Notes: generated by a model from the sequence alone, not told the origin. A stretch of DNA of 6,045 nt from Erysipelotrichaceae bacterium (GCA_024681275.1 JAILBD010000229.1:1-6045); one strand, 5' to 3'; positions 1 to 6,045 are shown, numbered from the stretch's first letter. Numbers and translations: made by a program.

Positions 1-251
1 ATAGCTTCGATCATGCATGTGACAGTGAAGATCGCGGAGATGATGGTCGTAAAGATCGTTCCGTCAAAAGTCATATATCTGAGTCGGTCGATCAGATTTG
101 AGCCATGGACATAAACGGAATAAAGGATCGAAGTGACTCCGCAGAATGTGATGAAACAGCTCATCACCAGATTGACTGTTTTCTTCAGAATGTATCGGCG
201 CCGGAAATCCAGCTGAAACTTTTCGAGATCGATCTTCTTTTCTTCACTCAT
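1..251 (-). CDS. Small membrane protein, N-terminal part (runs off left edge)
   Basis: Reading the minus strand from the ATG at 251-249 gives 83 codons with no stop before the window edge. The start is chosen because AAGGAG (258-263 on the plus strand) lies six bases upstream. An in-frame ATG at 290-288 would add 13 Lys/Glu-rich residues but lacks a comparable ribosome binding site. The protein opens with a charged segment (residues 1-24, many Lys, Glu and Arg), then a hydrophobic stretch at about 26-48, a short polar loop containing H-G-S-N-L-I-D-R-L-R-Y, and a second hydrophobic stretch at about 65-81. This suggests at least two membrane helices with the N terminus inside. The L-R-Y-M-T-F-D-G pattern before the second helix vaguely resembles the L-R-Y-F-T-x-x-S-N pattern of some uncharacterised Bacillota multi-pass proteins (Pr6Pr-like), but this is weak. 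The function is not recognised. The gene is divergent from the lipoprotein gene. Confidence 0.72.
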   Translation of the reverse strand, partial: MSEEKKIDLEKFQLDFRRRYILKKTVNLVMSCFITFCGVTSILYSVYVHGSNLIDRLRYMTFDGTIFTTIISAIFTVTCMIEA

Positions 252-257
252 CTTCTT

Positions 258-263
258 CTCCTT
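258..263 (-). promoter_or_regulatory. Ribosome binding site deciding the start of the minus-strand gene
   Basis: The minus strand reads AAGGAG here, six bases before the ATG at 251. It favours that ATG over the in-frame ATG at 290. Confidence 0.7.
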
Positions 264-428
264 ATCCAGGTTCAATGCTTCTTTTTTCATTTTAATTCAT
301 ATGGGCTTTCTGCAGATACATATTTGTTTCGTATCGCGCAGATTTGATCGGGTCTATCAGATACGGACCTCTGAAATATATTAAAATAGATAAGGATCAC
401 AGCCGTTCTGTTATGGCTCCATAAGTTT

Positions 429-434
429 TATAAT
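429..434 (+). promoter_or_regulatory. Candidate -10 box for the lipoprotein gene
   Basis: A perfect TATAAT lies 24 bases before the ATG at 459. The region at the expected -35 position (about 405-412, TTCTGT) matches the consensus poorly, and there is no TG extension. Transcription would start near 441, giving a leader of about 18 bases that just includes the ribosome binding site. The position is plausible, but the missing -35 box leaves it uncertain or dependent on an activator. Confidence 0.4.
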
Positions 435-442
435 TGTTTTGT

Positions 443-449
443 GGGAGGA
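443..449 (+). promoter_or_regulatory. Ribosome binding site deciding the lipoprotein start
   Basis: GGGAGGA sits nine bases before the ATG at 459. A GTG at 441 opens the same frame, but it would put this Shine-Dalgarno sequence inside the coding region and add six residues before the signal peptide, so the ATG at 459 is preferred. Confidence 0.75.
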
Positions 450-458
450 AAATCCGAA

Positions 459-1430
459 ATGAAAAAACCATCGATCTTATTGTTCGTGCTGCTGATTGGT
501 CTTGCCGTGTCGGGCTGCCAGAAGAATATCACTGCTACGATCAACTTAATAGAAGGAGAAGGCAAAGAGAGCGGCATGATGGCGGAACTGAAAGAAAAGT
601 CTGTGCTCAGAGATCTCTTTGATGCGTTTGCCAAAGGCGGGACGTTTACTTATGAATTGGATAATGAGGGCTATATCGTTTCCATCAACGGCAAGGAAAA
701 TGGCGAATTCGGTTACTGGGAAGTGCTGCTGAATGGCGAACTGCTGGATGATGTGATCACAAAGACGGTCCTGAATGATGAGGATGTCTGCGATGTCACT
801 TATATCCCGAATGAAGAGAATCCGATCGTCGGCGGCTGGGAGATCGCTGAAGTGGCCAGAGAGGATCTTGATGAGAATGAAAAGGAGATCTTTGAAAAAG
901 CCATGGAGCCGATCCTGGGTGAGGATTACGAGCCGGTCTGTGTTCTGGCGACACAGCTGGTCAGCGGGACCAACTACGCTTATCTGGCGCGCGGCACGAC
1001 AGTGACGGCTGAGCCTGTGAGCAATTTCTGCATCATCAAGGTGTACAGGGATCTGGAAGGCAATGTCGAACTGAGATCGATCGCCGATATCGAAATTTTG
1101 GATATCCAAACGCGCGAGGATACGGATGATGCGATCCTCGGCGGCTGGGAAGTGAAGGACAGTGGCAGACCGGGAACGCTTGGTTCTGCGCAAGCGCAGG
1201 CAAGTTTTGACAAGGCGACGGCGGAGCTGGTCGGTGTCGGCTACAATCCGATCCAGCTGCTCGCAAGACAGCTCGTCAATGGAAACAACTACATCGCTCT
1301 TGTCAGAGGCAGAGCTTTCAGCGTCGATGACAAACCAGGACTTTATGTCATGAGCTGGTATGAGGATCTCGATGGCAACAGCACGGTGACGGATATCAGG
1401 AAATTCGATCTGAATCATTACGTTGAGTAA
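459..1430 (+). CDS. Lipoprotein with DUF4430-like domain and two tandem cystatin-like domains
   Basis: The 323-residue product begins with a short lipoprotein signal (M-K-K, a hydrophobic core, then A-V-S-G-C with the lipidated Cys at 20), so it should be anchored on the outer face of the membrane. Residues about 48-116 look like DUF4430 (transcobalamin C-terminal-like): a V-L-R-D-L-F-D-A-F start, Y-I-V-S-I-N-G, then G-Y-W-E-V-L-L-N-G (85-93) and a D-E-D-V-x-x-V-x-Y ending. Two repeats follow at about 123-215 and 226-318. Each has G-G-W (125-127 and 228-230), F-x-K-A, L-x-G-x-x-Y-x-P, Q-L-V-x-G-x-N-Y (166-173 and 271-278) and Y-x-D-L-x-G-N (ending at 202 and 307). These match the cystatin/stefin plan of an N-terminal Gly, a Q-x-V-x-G hairpin and a second hairpin before the last strands. 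Cystatins inhibit papain-type cysteine proteases; whether this protein does so is inference. Similar G-G-W repeats occur in unnamed Bacillota proteins. The gene is monocistronic, between a candidate promoter and a terminator. Confidence 0.85.
   Translation: MKKPSILLFVLLIGLAVSGCQKNITATINLIEGEGKESGMMAELKEKSVLRDLFDAFAKGGTFTYELDNEGYIVSINGKENGEFGYWEVLLNGELLDDVITKTVLNDEDVCDVTYIPNEENPIVGGWEIAEVAREDLDENEKEIFEKAMEPILGEDYEPVCVLATQLVSGTNYAYLARGTTVTAEPVSNFCIIKVYRDLEGNVELRSIADIEILDIQTREDTDDAILGGWEVKDSGRPGTLGSAQAQASFDKATAELVGVGYNPIQLLARQLVNGNNYIALVRGRAFSVDDKPGLYVMSWYEDLDGNSTVTDIRKFDLNHYVE
825..1412 (+). repeat. Tandem duplicated cystatin-like domain (protein-level repeat)
   Basis: Two units of about 93 residues lie in tandem within the lipoprotein, offset by about 103 residues (G-G-W at 125 and 228; Q-x-V-x-G at 166 and 271). 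Shared positions include G-G-W, F-x-K-A, G-x-x-Y-x-P, L-A-x-Q-L-V-x-G-x-N-Y, A/V-R-G, and Y-x-D-L-D/E-G-N. The DNA of the two units has diverged strongly, so the duplication is old rather than recent. Confidence 0.8.
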
Positions 1431-1437
1431 AAAATGA

Positions 1438-1477
1438 GAAGGAGCCGTAAGAGGATTTGCGGCTTCCTTCTTTTTCT
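1438..1477 (+). terminator. Rho-independent terminator after the lipoprotein gene
   Basis: The arm GAAGGAGCCG (1438-1447) pairs with CGGCTTCCTTC (1460-1470), leaving a single bulged T and a 12-base loop. A T-rich tail (TTTTTCTT) follows directly from 1471. The stem begins eight bases after the TAA stop. It should isolate the lipoprotein transcript from the catabolic operon that begins 36 bases later. Confidence 0.88.
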
Positions 1478-1513
1478 TATGTGACTTTTTTGATAGGGCC
1501 AAAGGAGACTGCA

Positions 1514-2854
1514 ATGGAAAAGACCGCTCTGGAGACATCGATCGGAACTTTCATCGGCAATATGTATGAAGAAGCACGCGAGTTTTTGGGCATCCCTTAT
1601 GCCAGGGCGGGACGCTTTGAGTACGGCGAGCGGATCGATCGCTATGAGGACGTTTTTGATGCGACTAAGATGGGAAACGCCTGTCCGCAGTACAGGCAGT
1701 ACTACCAGAACCTCCGGAGTCCCGAGCGCCTGTTCTACTACAGGGAGTTCAGAGAGGGGATCGAATTCAGATACGATGAAGACTGTTTAAATCTGAATAT
1801 CTACACTCCGAAAAGCGCTTCCGGCTGTCCGGTCATCCTCTTTTTCCATGGCGGCGGTTTCAATTCCGGATCCAATGCCGAAGAACCGTTCAGAGCTTTT
1901 GAACTGGCGAAAAGAGGGATCGTCACCGTCTTCGCCAATTACAGGGTCGGTGTGCTGGGTTACTTCTGTCATGAGGAGATAGAAAAGAAGTATCATCGAA
2001 ACGGCAACTTCGGTCTTGATGACCAGCTGCAGGCGATCCGCTGGGTCAGAGATCATATCAGGGAATTCGGAGGCGATGATCAGAATATCACGATCATGGG
2101 ACAGAGCGCAGGCGCAATCAGCGTTCAGTACCATTGTCTGAATCATGACAATGCAGGCCTGTTCAGCAGGGCGTTCATGATGTCGGGCGGCGGATGTTTT
2201 CCGGGTTTTGCCCTTCCGAAAAAGGCGTCCGAGACATACGGATACTGGCTGGAGCTGATGGATATCGCGGGATGCAGGAACTTTGAGGAACTGCGGGATG
2301 CGGATATCCGGGTGATACATGATGCCTATGAAGCGATCAGAAAAAGAAGGAAGGACAACGTGTACAATACGATGCCGGTCATCGATGGATACCTTCTGAA
2401 AGACGGCGTCGATAAACTGATCCGCGATCCTTTGAAAGTGGATTATATGATCGGTTATACGAACAGCGACATGTATGCGCCGATGATGGCTTACATCGGC
2501 AACAGATTCGCCAGAGACAATGGCGCATATGTCTATTTCTTTGATATCGATCAGCCGGGGGATGAGAACGGGGCTTTTCATTCCAGCGATCTGCGATACG
2601 TGTTCGGCCGTCTGGGAAGTTCCTGGCGTCCGTTCAGGGACAGAGACTATGAGATATCCGGGCAGATGATGGATCTTCTGGCGAATTTTGCTGAAAAGGG
2701 AGATCCCAACGGCAATGGACTTCCTGTCTGGGATAAAACGGACAGGCATCAAAGCAAAGTGCTGTGTATCAGACTGAAGGATGTGAGGATGGGAAGGCCG
2801 TCCTATTTCAAAATGGTCAGGAATATGTTGCAGAAAGGAGAGCCCAAGGCGTGA
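1514..2854 (+). CDS. Type-B carboxylesterase (alpha/beta hydrolase)
   Basis: This gene encodes a 446-residue serine esterase of the carboxylesterase type-B (para-nitrobenzyl esterase) family, which hydrolyses carboxylic esters. The ATG at 1514 is preceded by AAAGGAG (1501-1507), six bases away. Family marks are visible in order: F-L-G-I-P-Y-A near residue 24, E-D-C-L-N-L-N-I-Y-T-P near 93, the oxyanion hole H-G-G-G-F (from His112), and the nucleophile elbow G-Q-S-A-G-A with Ser198. The acid loop is G-Y-T-N-S-D, with Asp319 where most relatives carry Glu. The catalytic His is His356 in A-F-H-S-S-D-L-R-Y-V-F-G. The triad is therefore complete, with an Asp variant. There is no signal peptide, so it should act in the cytoplasm. 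It is somewhat shorter than the usual 480-550 residues. Its stop overlaps the GH31 start (GTGA), indicating translational coupling and a shared pathway. An inferred role is deacylation of the imported glycoside; a detoxifying or generalist esterase cannot be excluded. Confidence 0.93.
   Translation: MEKTALETSIGTFIGNMYEEAREFLGIPYARAGRFEYGERIDRYEDVFDATKMGNACPQYRQYYQNLRSPERLFYYREFREGIEFRYDEDCLNLNIYTPKSASGCPVILFFHGGGFNSGSNAEEPFRAFELAKRGIVTVFANYRVGVLGYFCHEEIEKKYHRNGNFGLDDQLQAIRWVRDHIREFGGDDQNITIMGQSAGAISVQYHCLNHDNAGLFSRAFMMSGGGCFPGFALPKKASETYGYWLELMDIAGCRNFEELRDADIRVIHDAYEAIRKRRKDNVYNTMPVIDGYLLKDGVDKLIRDPLKVDYMIGYTNSDMYAPMMAYIGNRFARDNGAYVYFFDIDQPGDENGAFHSSDLRYVFGRLGSSWRPFRDRDYEISGQMMDLLANFAEKGDPNGNGLPVWDKTDRHQSKVLCIRLKDVRMGRPSYFKMVRNMLQKGEPKA
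2834..2840 (+). promoter_or_regulatory. Ribosome binding site deciding the GTG start of the GH31 gene
   Basis: AAAGGAG inside the last codons of the esterase gene lies ten bases before the GTG at 2851. That GTG overlaps the esterase TGA (GTGA, 2851-2854). The site supports GTG as the true start rather than in-frame codons farther upstream, and implies coupled translation. Confidence 0.8.
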
Positions 2855-4857
2855 AGTTCGATCATCATTTCAAGCTGTATGAGGCCAATGATCATACGCG
2901 TCAGTACCGTTGTGACGGTGTCACCATGCGCATCGACTTCATCAGGGACATGTTCAGGGTGGCTCTTATCAGGAAGGAAGATCTTCTTCCGACTTTCAGC
3001 ATCGATCCCGGCCACACTGGCCTGGGAAACGAAGGCCGGGACAAGCTGTCGCTGGAAGGTTTCGATCTGTGTTCTCCACGGATCTTTGAGGATGAGGATA
3101 CTGTCTGTTTCAGGCACTGCGGTCTTGATTTCCGGATCGGGCTGAAGAACTTCCGCATCACCATCCGCAATGACGAAGGGATCGTCTATCAGGACCGCAA
3201 CGGTCTGGCCTACAATTTTGACGGGGAACTGGGAGATGGTTCCGTTCATTACACCCGAAGAGAAGAAGGTCAGCGTATCTATGGCCTGGGAGACAAGGCC
3301 GGCGGGGTCAACAAGGATCATCAGCGTTACAGGCTCGATACCGATGATGCCATGGGCTTCAGGGCCGCATACAGCGATCCGCTCTACAAATATCTGCCTT
3401 TCTATATCTGTGAGAACAAGGCAGGCTGCTATGGCATCTACTATGACACCTACAGCGAGGGCGAGATCGACCTGGGCAGGGAACATGACAACTACTATGA
3501 GGCGTTCAATTCGATCAGGTACGAGGAAGAGGATATGGTCTTCTATCTCATCTTCGGAGATCCTGGTGAGATAGTCAGAAGATTCATCCATATGTGCGGC
3601 GGCATCGGCGAGGTACCCGAATGGGCTTTCCGATACTGCGGTTCGACCATGGAGTATACGGATGCGCCTAATGCCGATGAACGTTTGATGTCTTTCATCG
3701 AAGACTGCGACAGATATGGCATCAGGGCCGGGGGCTTCTATATGTCCAGCGGCTATACGCAGATCGGGGAGAAGCGCTACGTCTTCCACTGGAATCGGAA
3801 CAAGATCCATGATCCCAAGGACCTTTCTGAGCAGTTCCGGAACAGGGGGCTGAGGATCATTCCGAACGTCAAGCCGGCCTTTCTGGATGATCATCCGCTC
3901 TACGGGCGGATCGCTGAAAACGGCTGGTTCCTGCACGACAAGGACGGAAAGCCTGCCGTCTTCCCTTTCTGGGGAGGTAAGGCCAGCTATCTGGATTTCA
4001 CGCATCCGGGTGCCTACGCGTTCTGGAAGAGATGCGTGAAAGAGGTCCTGGTCGATCAGGGTTATGACGACATCTGGAACGACAACAACGAGTATGACAT
4101 CCACGACAAGGATGTCTATGCCTATGGTTTCGGAAAAGAGGTTCCGGCAAGGCTGATCAAGCCGCTGTTTTCCTGGCTTATGAGCAAGGCGAGCAGGGAA
4201 GCCTGCGAGGAGGTGAATGTGGATCCTTTCATCGTGAGCCGCTGCGCCATCGCCGGAACGCAGCGCATCGCCACGACGTGGACGGGAGACAACTATACCT
4301 CTTTCGAAGATCTCAGATACAACCACTATCAGGCGATGACCATGTCGCTTTCCGGTTTCTGTTTCTTCGGTCCGGATATCGGCGGTTTCGCCGGGCCGAA
4401 GCCGGGTAAGGAACTGTTCATGCGCTGGCTCCAGTATGGAGCCTTCCTGCCGAGGTTCGTCCTGCATTCCTGGAAAGAGAATGAGGCTTCGACGATGCCT
4501 TGGCTCTATCCGGATATGATGGATGCGGTGAAGGCCATCTTCGATCTGCGGGAAAGGCTGGTCCCTTATCTGGCAGATCAGATGAGGAAATGCATCGAAA
4601 ACGACAGTCCGCTGATCACGCCCGTCTTTTTGAGAGACAGGGACTATGAGCGGGGTTCAGACTGTTTCATGTGCGGAGAGCGGATACTGGTCTGTCCGGT
4701 GTTCGATGAAGGCGCGAAAGAAGTGAACGTTCTTCTGCCGAAAAGCAGCACCGGTTTCAAACTGAGAGGGGAAGGATCTCTGATCAAAGGGGAGACTTTT
4801 ATCCAGGTGAGCTGCAGGATGGATGAACTTCCTGTATGGTTCTGCGAAGAAAAATAG
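2851..4857 (+). CDS. GH31 family alpha-glycosidase, non-classical active-site motifs
   Basis: This is a 668-residue glycoside hydrolase family 31 enzyme, which cleaves alpha-glycosidic bonds by a retaining mechanism. The GTG start at 2851 has a good upstream ribosome binding site and begins M-K-F-D-H-H-F. An N-terminal beta-sandwich (about 1-235, including the typical Y-G-L-G-D segment) is followed by a TIM barrel (about 265-560). The predicted nucleophile is Asp411 in I-W-N-D-N-N-E-Y, and the acid/base is Asp480 in T-W-T-G-D-N. In classical enzymes the nucleophile motif is W-x-D-M-N-E-P and an earlier strand carries M-D-x-D; here they read N-N-E-Y and M-S-S-G-Y (298-302). A later loop reads L-H-S-W-K-E-N (His539) in place of R-x-H. 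The substrate may therefore not be a plain alpha-glucoside. The protein ends at P-V-W-F-C-E-E-K, near the family's P-V-F-x-R site, so the distal C-terminal domain seen in many relatives appears absent. No signal peptide is present, so it should be cytoplasmic. It is coupled to the esterase upstream and followed by a sugar symporter. Confidence 0.93.
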   Translation: MKFDHHFKLYEANDHTRQYRCDGVTMRIDFIRDMFRVALIRKEDLLPTFSIDPGHTGLGNEGRDKLSLEGFDLCSPRIFEDEDTVCFRHCGLDFRIGLKNFRITIRNDEGIVYQDRNGLAYNFDGELGDGSVHYTRREEGQRIYGLGDKAGGVNKDHQRYRLDTDDAMGFRAAYSDPLYKYLPFYICENKAGCYGIYYDTYSEGEIDLGREHDNYYEAFNSIRYEEEDMVFYLIFGDPGEIVRRFIHMCGGIGEVPEWAFRYCGSTMEYTDAPNADERLMSFIEDCDRYGIRAGGFYMSSGYTQIGEKRYVFHWNRNKIHDPKDLSEQFRNRGLRIIPNVKPAFLDDHPLYGRIAENGWFLHDKDGKPAVFPFWGGKASYLDFTHPGAYAFWKRCVKEVLVDQGYDDIWNDNNEYDIHDKDVYAYGFGKEVPARLIKPLFSWLMSKASREACEEVNVDPFIVSRCAIAGTQRIATTWTGDNYTSFEDLRYNHYQAMTMSLSGFCFFGPDIGGFAGPKPGKELFMRWLQYGAFLPRFVLHSWKENEASTMPWLYPDMMDAVKAIFDLRERLVPYLADQMRKCIENDSPLITPVFLRDRDYERGSDCFMCGERILVCPVFDEGAKEVNVLLPKSSTGFKLRGEGSLIKGETFIQVSCRMDELPVWFCEEK

Positions 4858-4885
4858 AAAAGACTGCATATAGAAAGGAACACAT

Positions 4886-6045
4886 ATGAAAGAAGAAAAA
4901 GGATCATTGAAACTGAAGCACAAGATCGGCTACGGACTGGGAGATGCCGGAGGCGTCATGACCTTCGCTCTCATGAGCAGTACCTTTTCCATGTACTGCA
5001 CGGACGCTTTGGGGATCAGCCCGGGCATGATCGGTATCCTGCTGCTGATATGGAACATTTGGGATTTTATCAACGATCCTCTCATGGGAGCTTTCATTGA
5101 CAAGGCTTACGCGCGAAACAGCGATCCGAAGGGGAAGTTCCGTCCTTGGATACTGAGGTCCGCTCCACTGCTCTGCGTCTCTTTCATTGCCCTGTGGTCT
5201 GTGCCGAGCCTCTTTGAGGGGCTGGCGAGGCTCTGCTTGCTTTTTGGCCTGAAGATCCTCTATGAGGGATCCTATACGATGTTCAACATCCCGATGGGTT
5301 CACTGCTGTCGGCGATGGCGGACAACGATGAGGAGAGGGCTGCCCTTTCTTCTGCCAGAGGCATAGGAAGCGCCGCCGCCACGCTGATCTCTCTGTTTAT
5401 CATGCCGCTCTTCCTGAAAAAGTACGGCGAGAGCAATGCGATCGGTTACGCCCTCGGTGCCGGTGTCTGCGCACTGATCGGTTTCGCGATGTGTCTGGGA
5501 CATCATGCGCTGACCTTTGAAAGGAATGACGTGCAAAACAGTCCGGAAGATGGCGACAACATCAAGGTCACCGACATCCTTCAGGTCATCAAGGTCAACC
5601 GTCCTTTCGTGGCTCTTTGTGTCCATGGTCTTTTCATCTGCATGATGCAGTATGTCGGCAACACCTTGAGCAATTACATGTATGCCGATGTCCTGGGTGA
5701 CATCTCGATCGCGGCGTATGGCACGCTTCTGAGCGCACCGGCCATGATCATCATCTTCATCACCGGGCCTATGATCGCCCGGAGGTTCGGACTGGAAAAG
5801 CTGATCCGCTATGGTCTTCTGATCAGCTGTGTGCTGTATCTGCTGCTTTTTGCGGCGCTGATGGTCTTCGATGTGAATCCGTGGGTCTATGCGGTCTGCA
5901 GCAACACGGCGATGGGTTTTGCCTTCATCTCCATCTACATGCAGTGGGGACTGGTCGGCGAGGCGATCGACTACAACGAGATGATCACCGGCAAGAGGAC
6001 GGAGGGTTCGATCTACGGCACTTTCAATCTCAGCCGCAGAGTCGG
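4886..6045 (+). CDS. GPH/MelB-family sugar:cation symporter (3' end beyond window)
   Basis: From the ATG at 4886, preceded by GAAAGGAA (4873-4880), the frame stays open for 386 codons to the window edge. The protein belongs to the glycoside-pentoside-hexuronide:cation symporters (MelB-like branch of the major facilitator superfamily), which import sugars with Na+ or H+. Visible marks are K-I-G-Y-G-L-G-D-A-G near the N terminus; W-D-F-I-N-D-P-L-M-G with Asp60 and Asp64 spaced like the cation-site Asp55 and Asp59 of MelB; F-R-P-W-I-L in the loop after helix 2; multiple hydrophobic helices; a hydrophilic central loop (about 212-228); and the family's late motif E-A-I-D-Y-N-E with T-G-K-R-T-E-G-S-I-Y just before the edge. 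Roughly the last two helices, about 60-80 residues, are missing. It lies 28 bases after the GH31 gene, so it probably supplies that enzyme's substrate. The exact sugar cannot be read from the sequence. Confidence 0.95.
   Translation, partial: MKEEKGSLKLKHKIGYGLGDAGGVMTFALMSSTFSMYCTDALGISPGMIGILLLIWNIWDFINDPLMGAFIDKAYARNSDPKGKFRPWILRSAPLLCVSFIALWSVPSLFEGLARLCLLFGLKILYEGSYTMFNIPMGSLLSAMADNDEERAALSSARGIGSAAATLISLFIMPLFLKKYGESNAIGYALGAGVCALIGFAMCLGHHALTFERNDVQNSPEDGDNIKVTDILQVIKVNRPFVALCVHGLFICMMQYVGNTLSNYMYADVLGDISIAAYGTLLSAPAMIIIFITGPMIARRFGLEKLIRYGLLISCVLYLLLFAALMVFDVNPWVYAVCSNTAMGFAFISIYMQWGLVGEAIDYNEMITGKRTEGSIYGTFNLSRRV

Larger units (their letters stand above)
1514..6045 (+). other. Predicted glycoside-utilisation operon (esterase, GH31, GPH symporter)
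   Basis: Three same-strand genes are packed with a four-base overlap and a 28-base gap, each with its own ribosome binding site, and no terminator is visible between them. The order of esterase, glycosidase and symporter suggests uptake followed by intracellular deacylation and glycoside cleavage. GH31-plus-GPH pairing is known, for example the isoprimeverose system XylQ/XylP of lactobacilli, but the esterase partner and the motif differences argue against simply transferring that substrate. The only space for a promoter is the short stretch after the upstream terminator (1478-1513), where I find no clear -35/-10 pair and no catabolite-response (cre) consensus. More genes and a regulator may lie to the right. 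Confidence 0.8.

Noticed and set aside
105..347. An 80-codon plus-strand open frame in the left part of the window
   Set aside because: It lies mostly opposite the minus-strand membrane protein, lacks a convincing ribosome binding site and encodes a Phe/Leu-rich tail from the antisense of a Lys/Glu-rich segment.
348..373. A weak inverted repeat (GGTC against GACC with a loop of about ten bases) in the divergent intergenic region, considered as an operator
   Set aside because: Only four to five base pairs match, and it does not overlap the candidate -10 box. It is expected by chance in a region of this size.
605..620. A perfect ten-base palindrome AGAGATCTCT within the lipoprotein gene
   Set aside because: GATC-centred palindromes are frequent throughout this window because of codon choice. 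It sits inside coding sequence with no regulatory context.
546..1538. A 330-codon open frame on the minus strand, antisense to the lipoprotein gene and crossing the terminator
   Set aside because: Same compositional cause. It crosses a strong terminator and the start of the esterase gene, has no recognisable motif, and opposes a well-supported lipoprotein gene.
1787..2752. A 321-codon open frame on the minus strand, antisense to the esterase gene
   Set aside because: It lies opposite an esterase with a complete catalytic triad, and its translation shows no family features.
2803..4467. A 554-codon open frame on the minus strand, antisense to the GH31 gene
   Set aside because: It is a shadow of the GH31 frame. 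The translation is an Ile/Asp/Val/Arg-rich string with no domain, produced by the many ATC and GAT codons, which read as each other on the opposite strand. The plus-strand gene has clear catalytic motifs and a ribosome binding site.

Overview
The window reads like the chromosome of a low-to-mid GC Bacillota (Firmicutes) bacterium, plausibly a gut-associated Erysipelotrichales or Clostridia member. The reasons are strong AGGAG-type ribosome binding sites before every gene, a GTG start, short intergenic gaps, a rho-independent terminator with a T tract, a lipoprotein signal with a Bacillota-style lipobox, and protein families common in that group. The exact taxon cannot be fixed from sequence alone.

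Layout. (1) Positions 1-251, minus strand: the N-terminal 83 codons of a small membrane protein that runs off the left edge. (2) Positions 252-458: a divergent intergenic region of 207 bases with a perfect TATAAT at 429-434 that may drive the plus-strand gene. I see no convincing minus-strand promoter. (3) Positions 459-1430, plus strand: a 323-residue lipoprotein with one DUF4430-like domain followed by two tandem cystatin (stefin)-like domains, closed by a strong terminator at 1438-1477. (4) Positions 1514-6045, plus strand: a tight three-gene catabolic operon. It holds a cytoplasmic type-B carboxylesterase (446 aa), a GH31 glycosidase (668 aa) whose GTG start overlaps the esterase stop by four bases, and, 28 bases later, a GPH/MelB-family sugar:cation symporter that is cut by the right edge.

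How the genes could work together. The symporter would import a small glycoside, the GH31 enzyme would cleave its alpha-glycosidic bond in the cytoplasm, and the esterase would remove an acyl group such as acetate from the same molecule or from an aglycone. Neither enzyme has a signal peptide, which fits intracellular processing after uptake. The substrate is not evident. The GH31 active-site motifs (W-N-D-N-N-E-Y and M-S-S-G-Y) differ from the classical alpha-glucosidase motifs, so it should not be assumed to be maltose or isomaltose.

The most unusual item is the lipoprotein, because tandem stefin-like domains joined to a DUF4430-like domain on a bacterial cell surface have no obvious assigned role. 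No mobile element, CRISPR array, tRNA or rRNA was seen.
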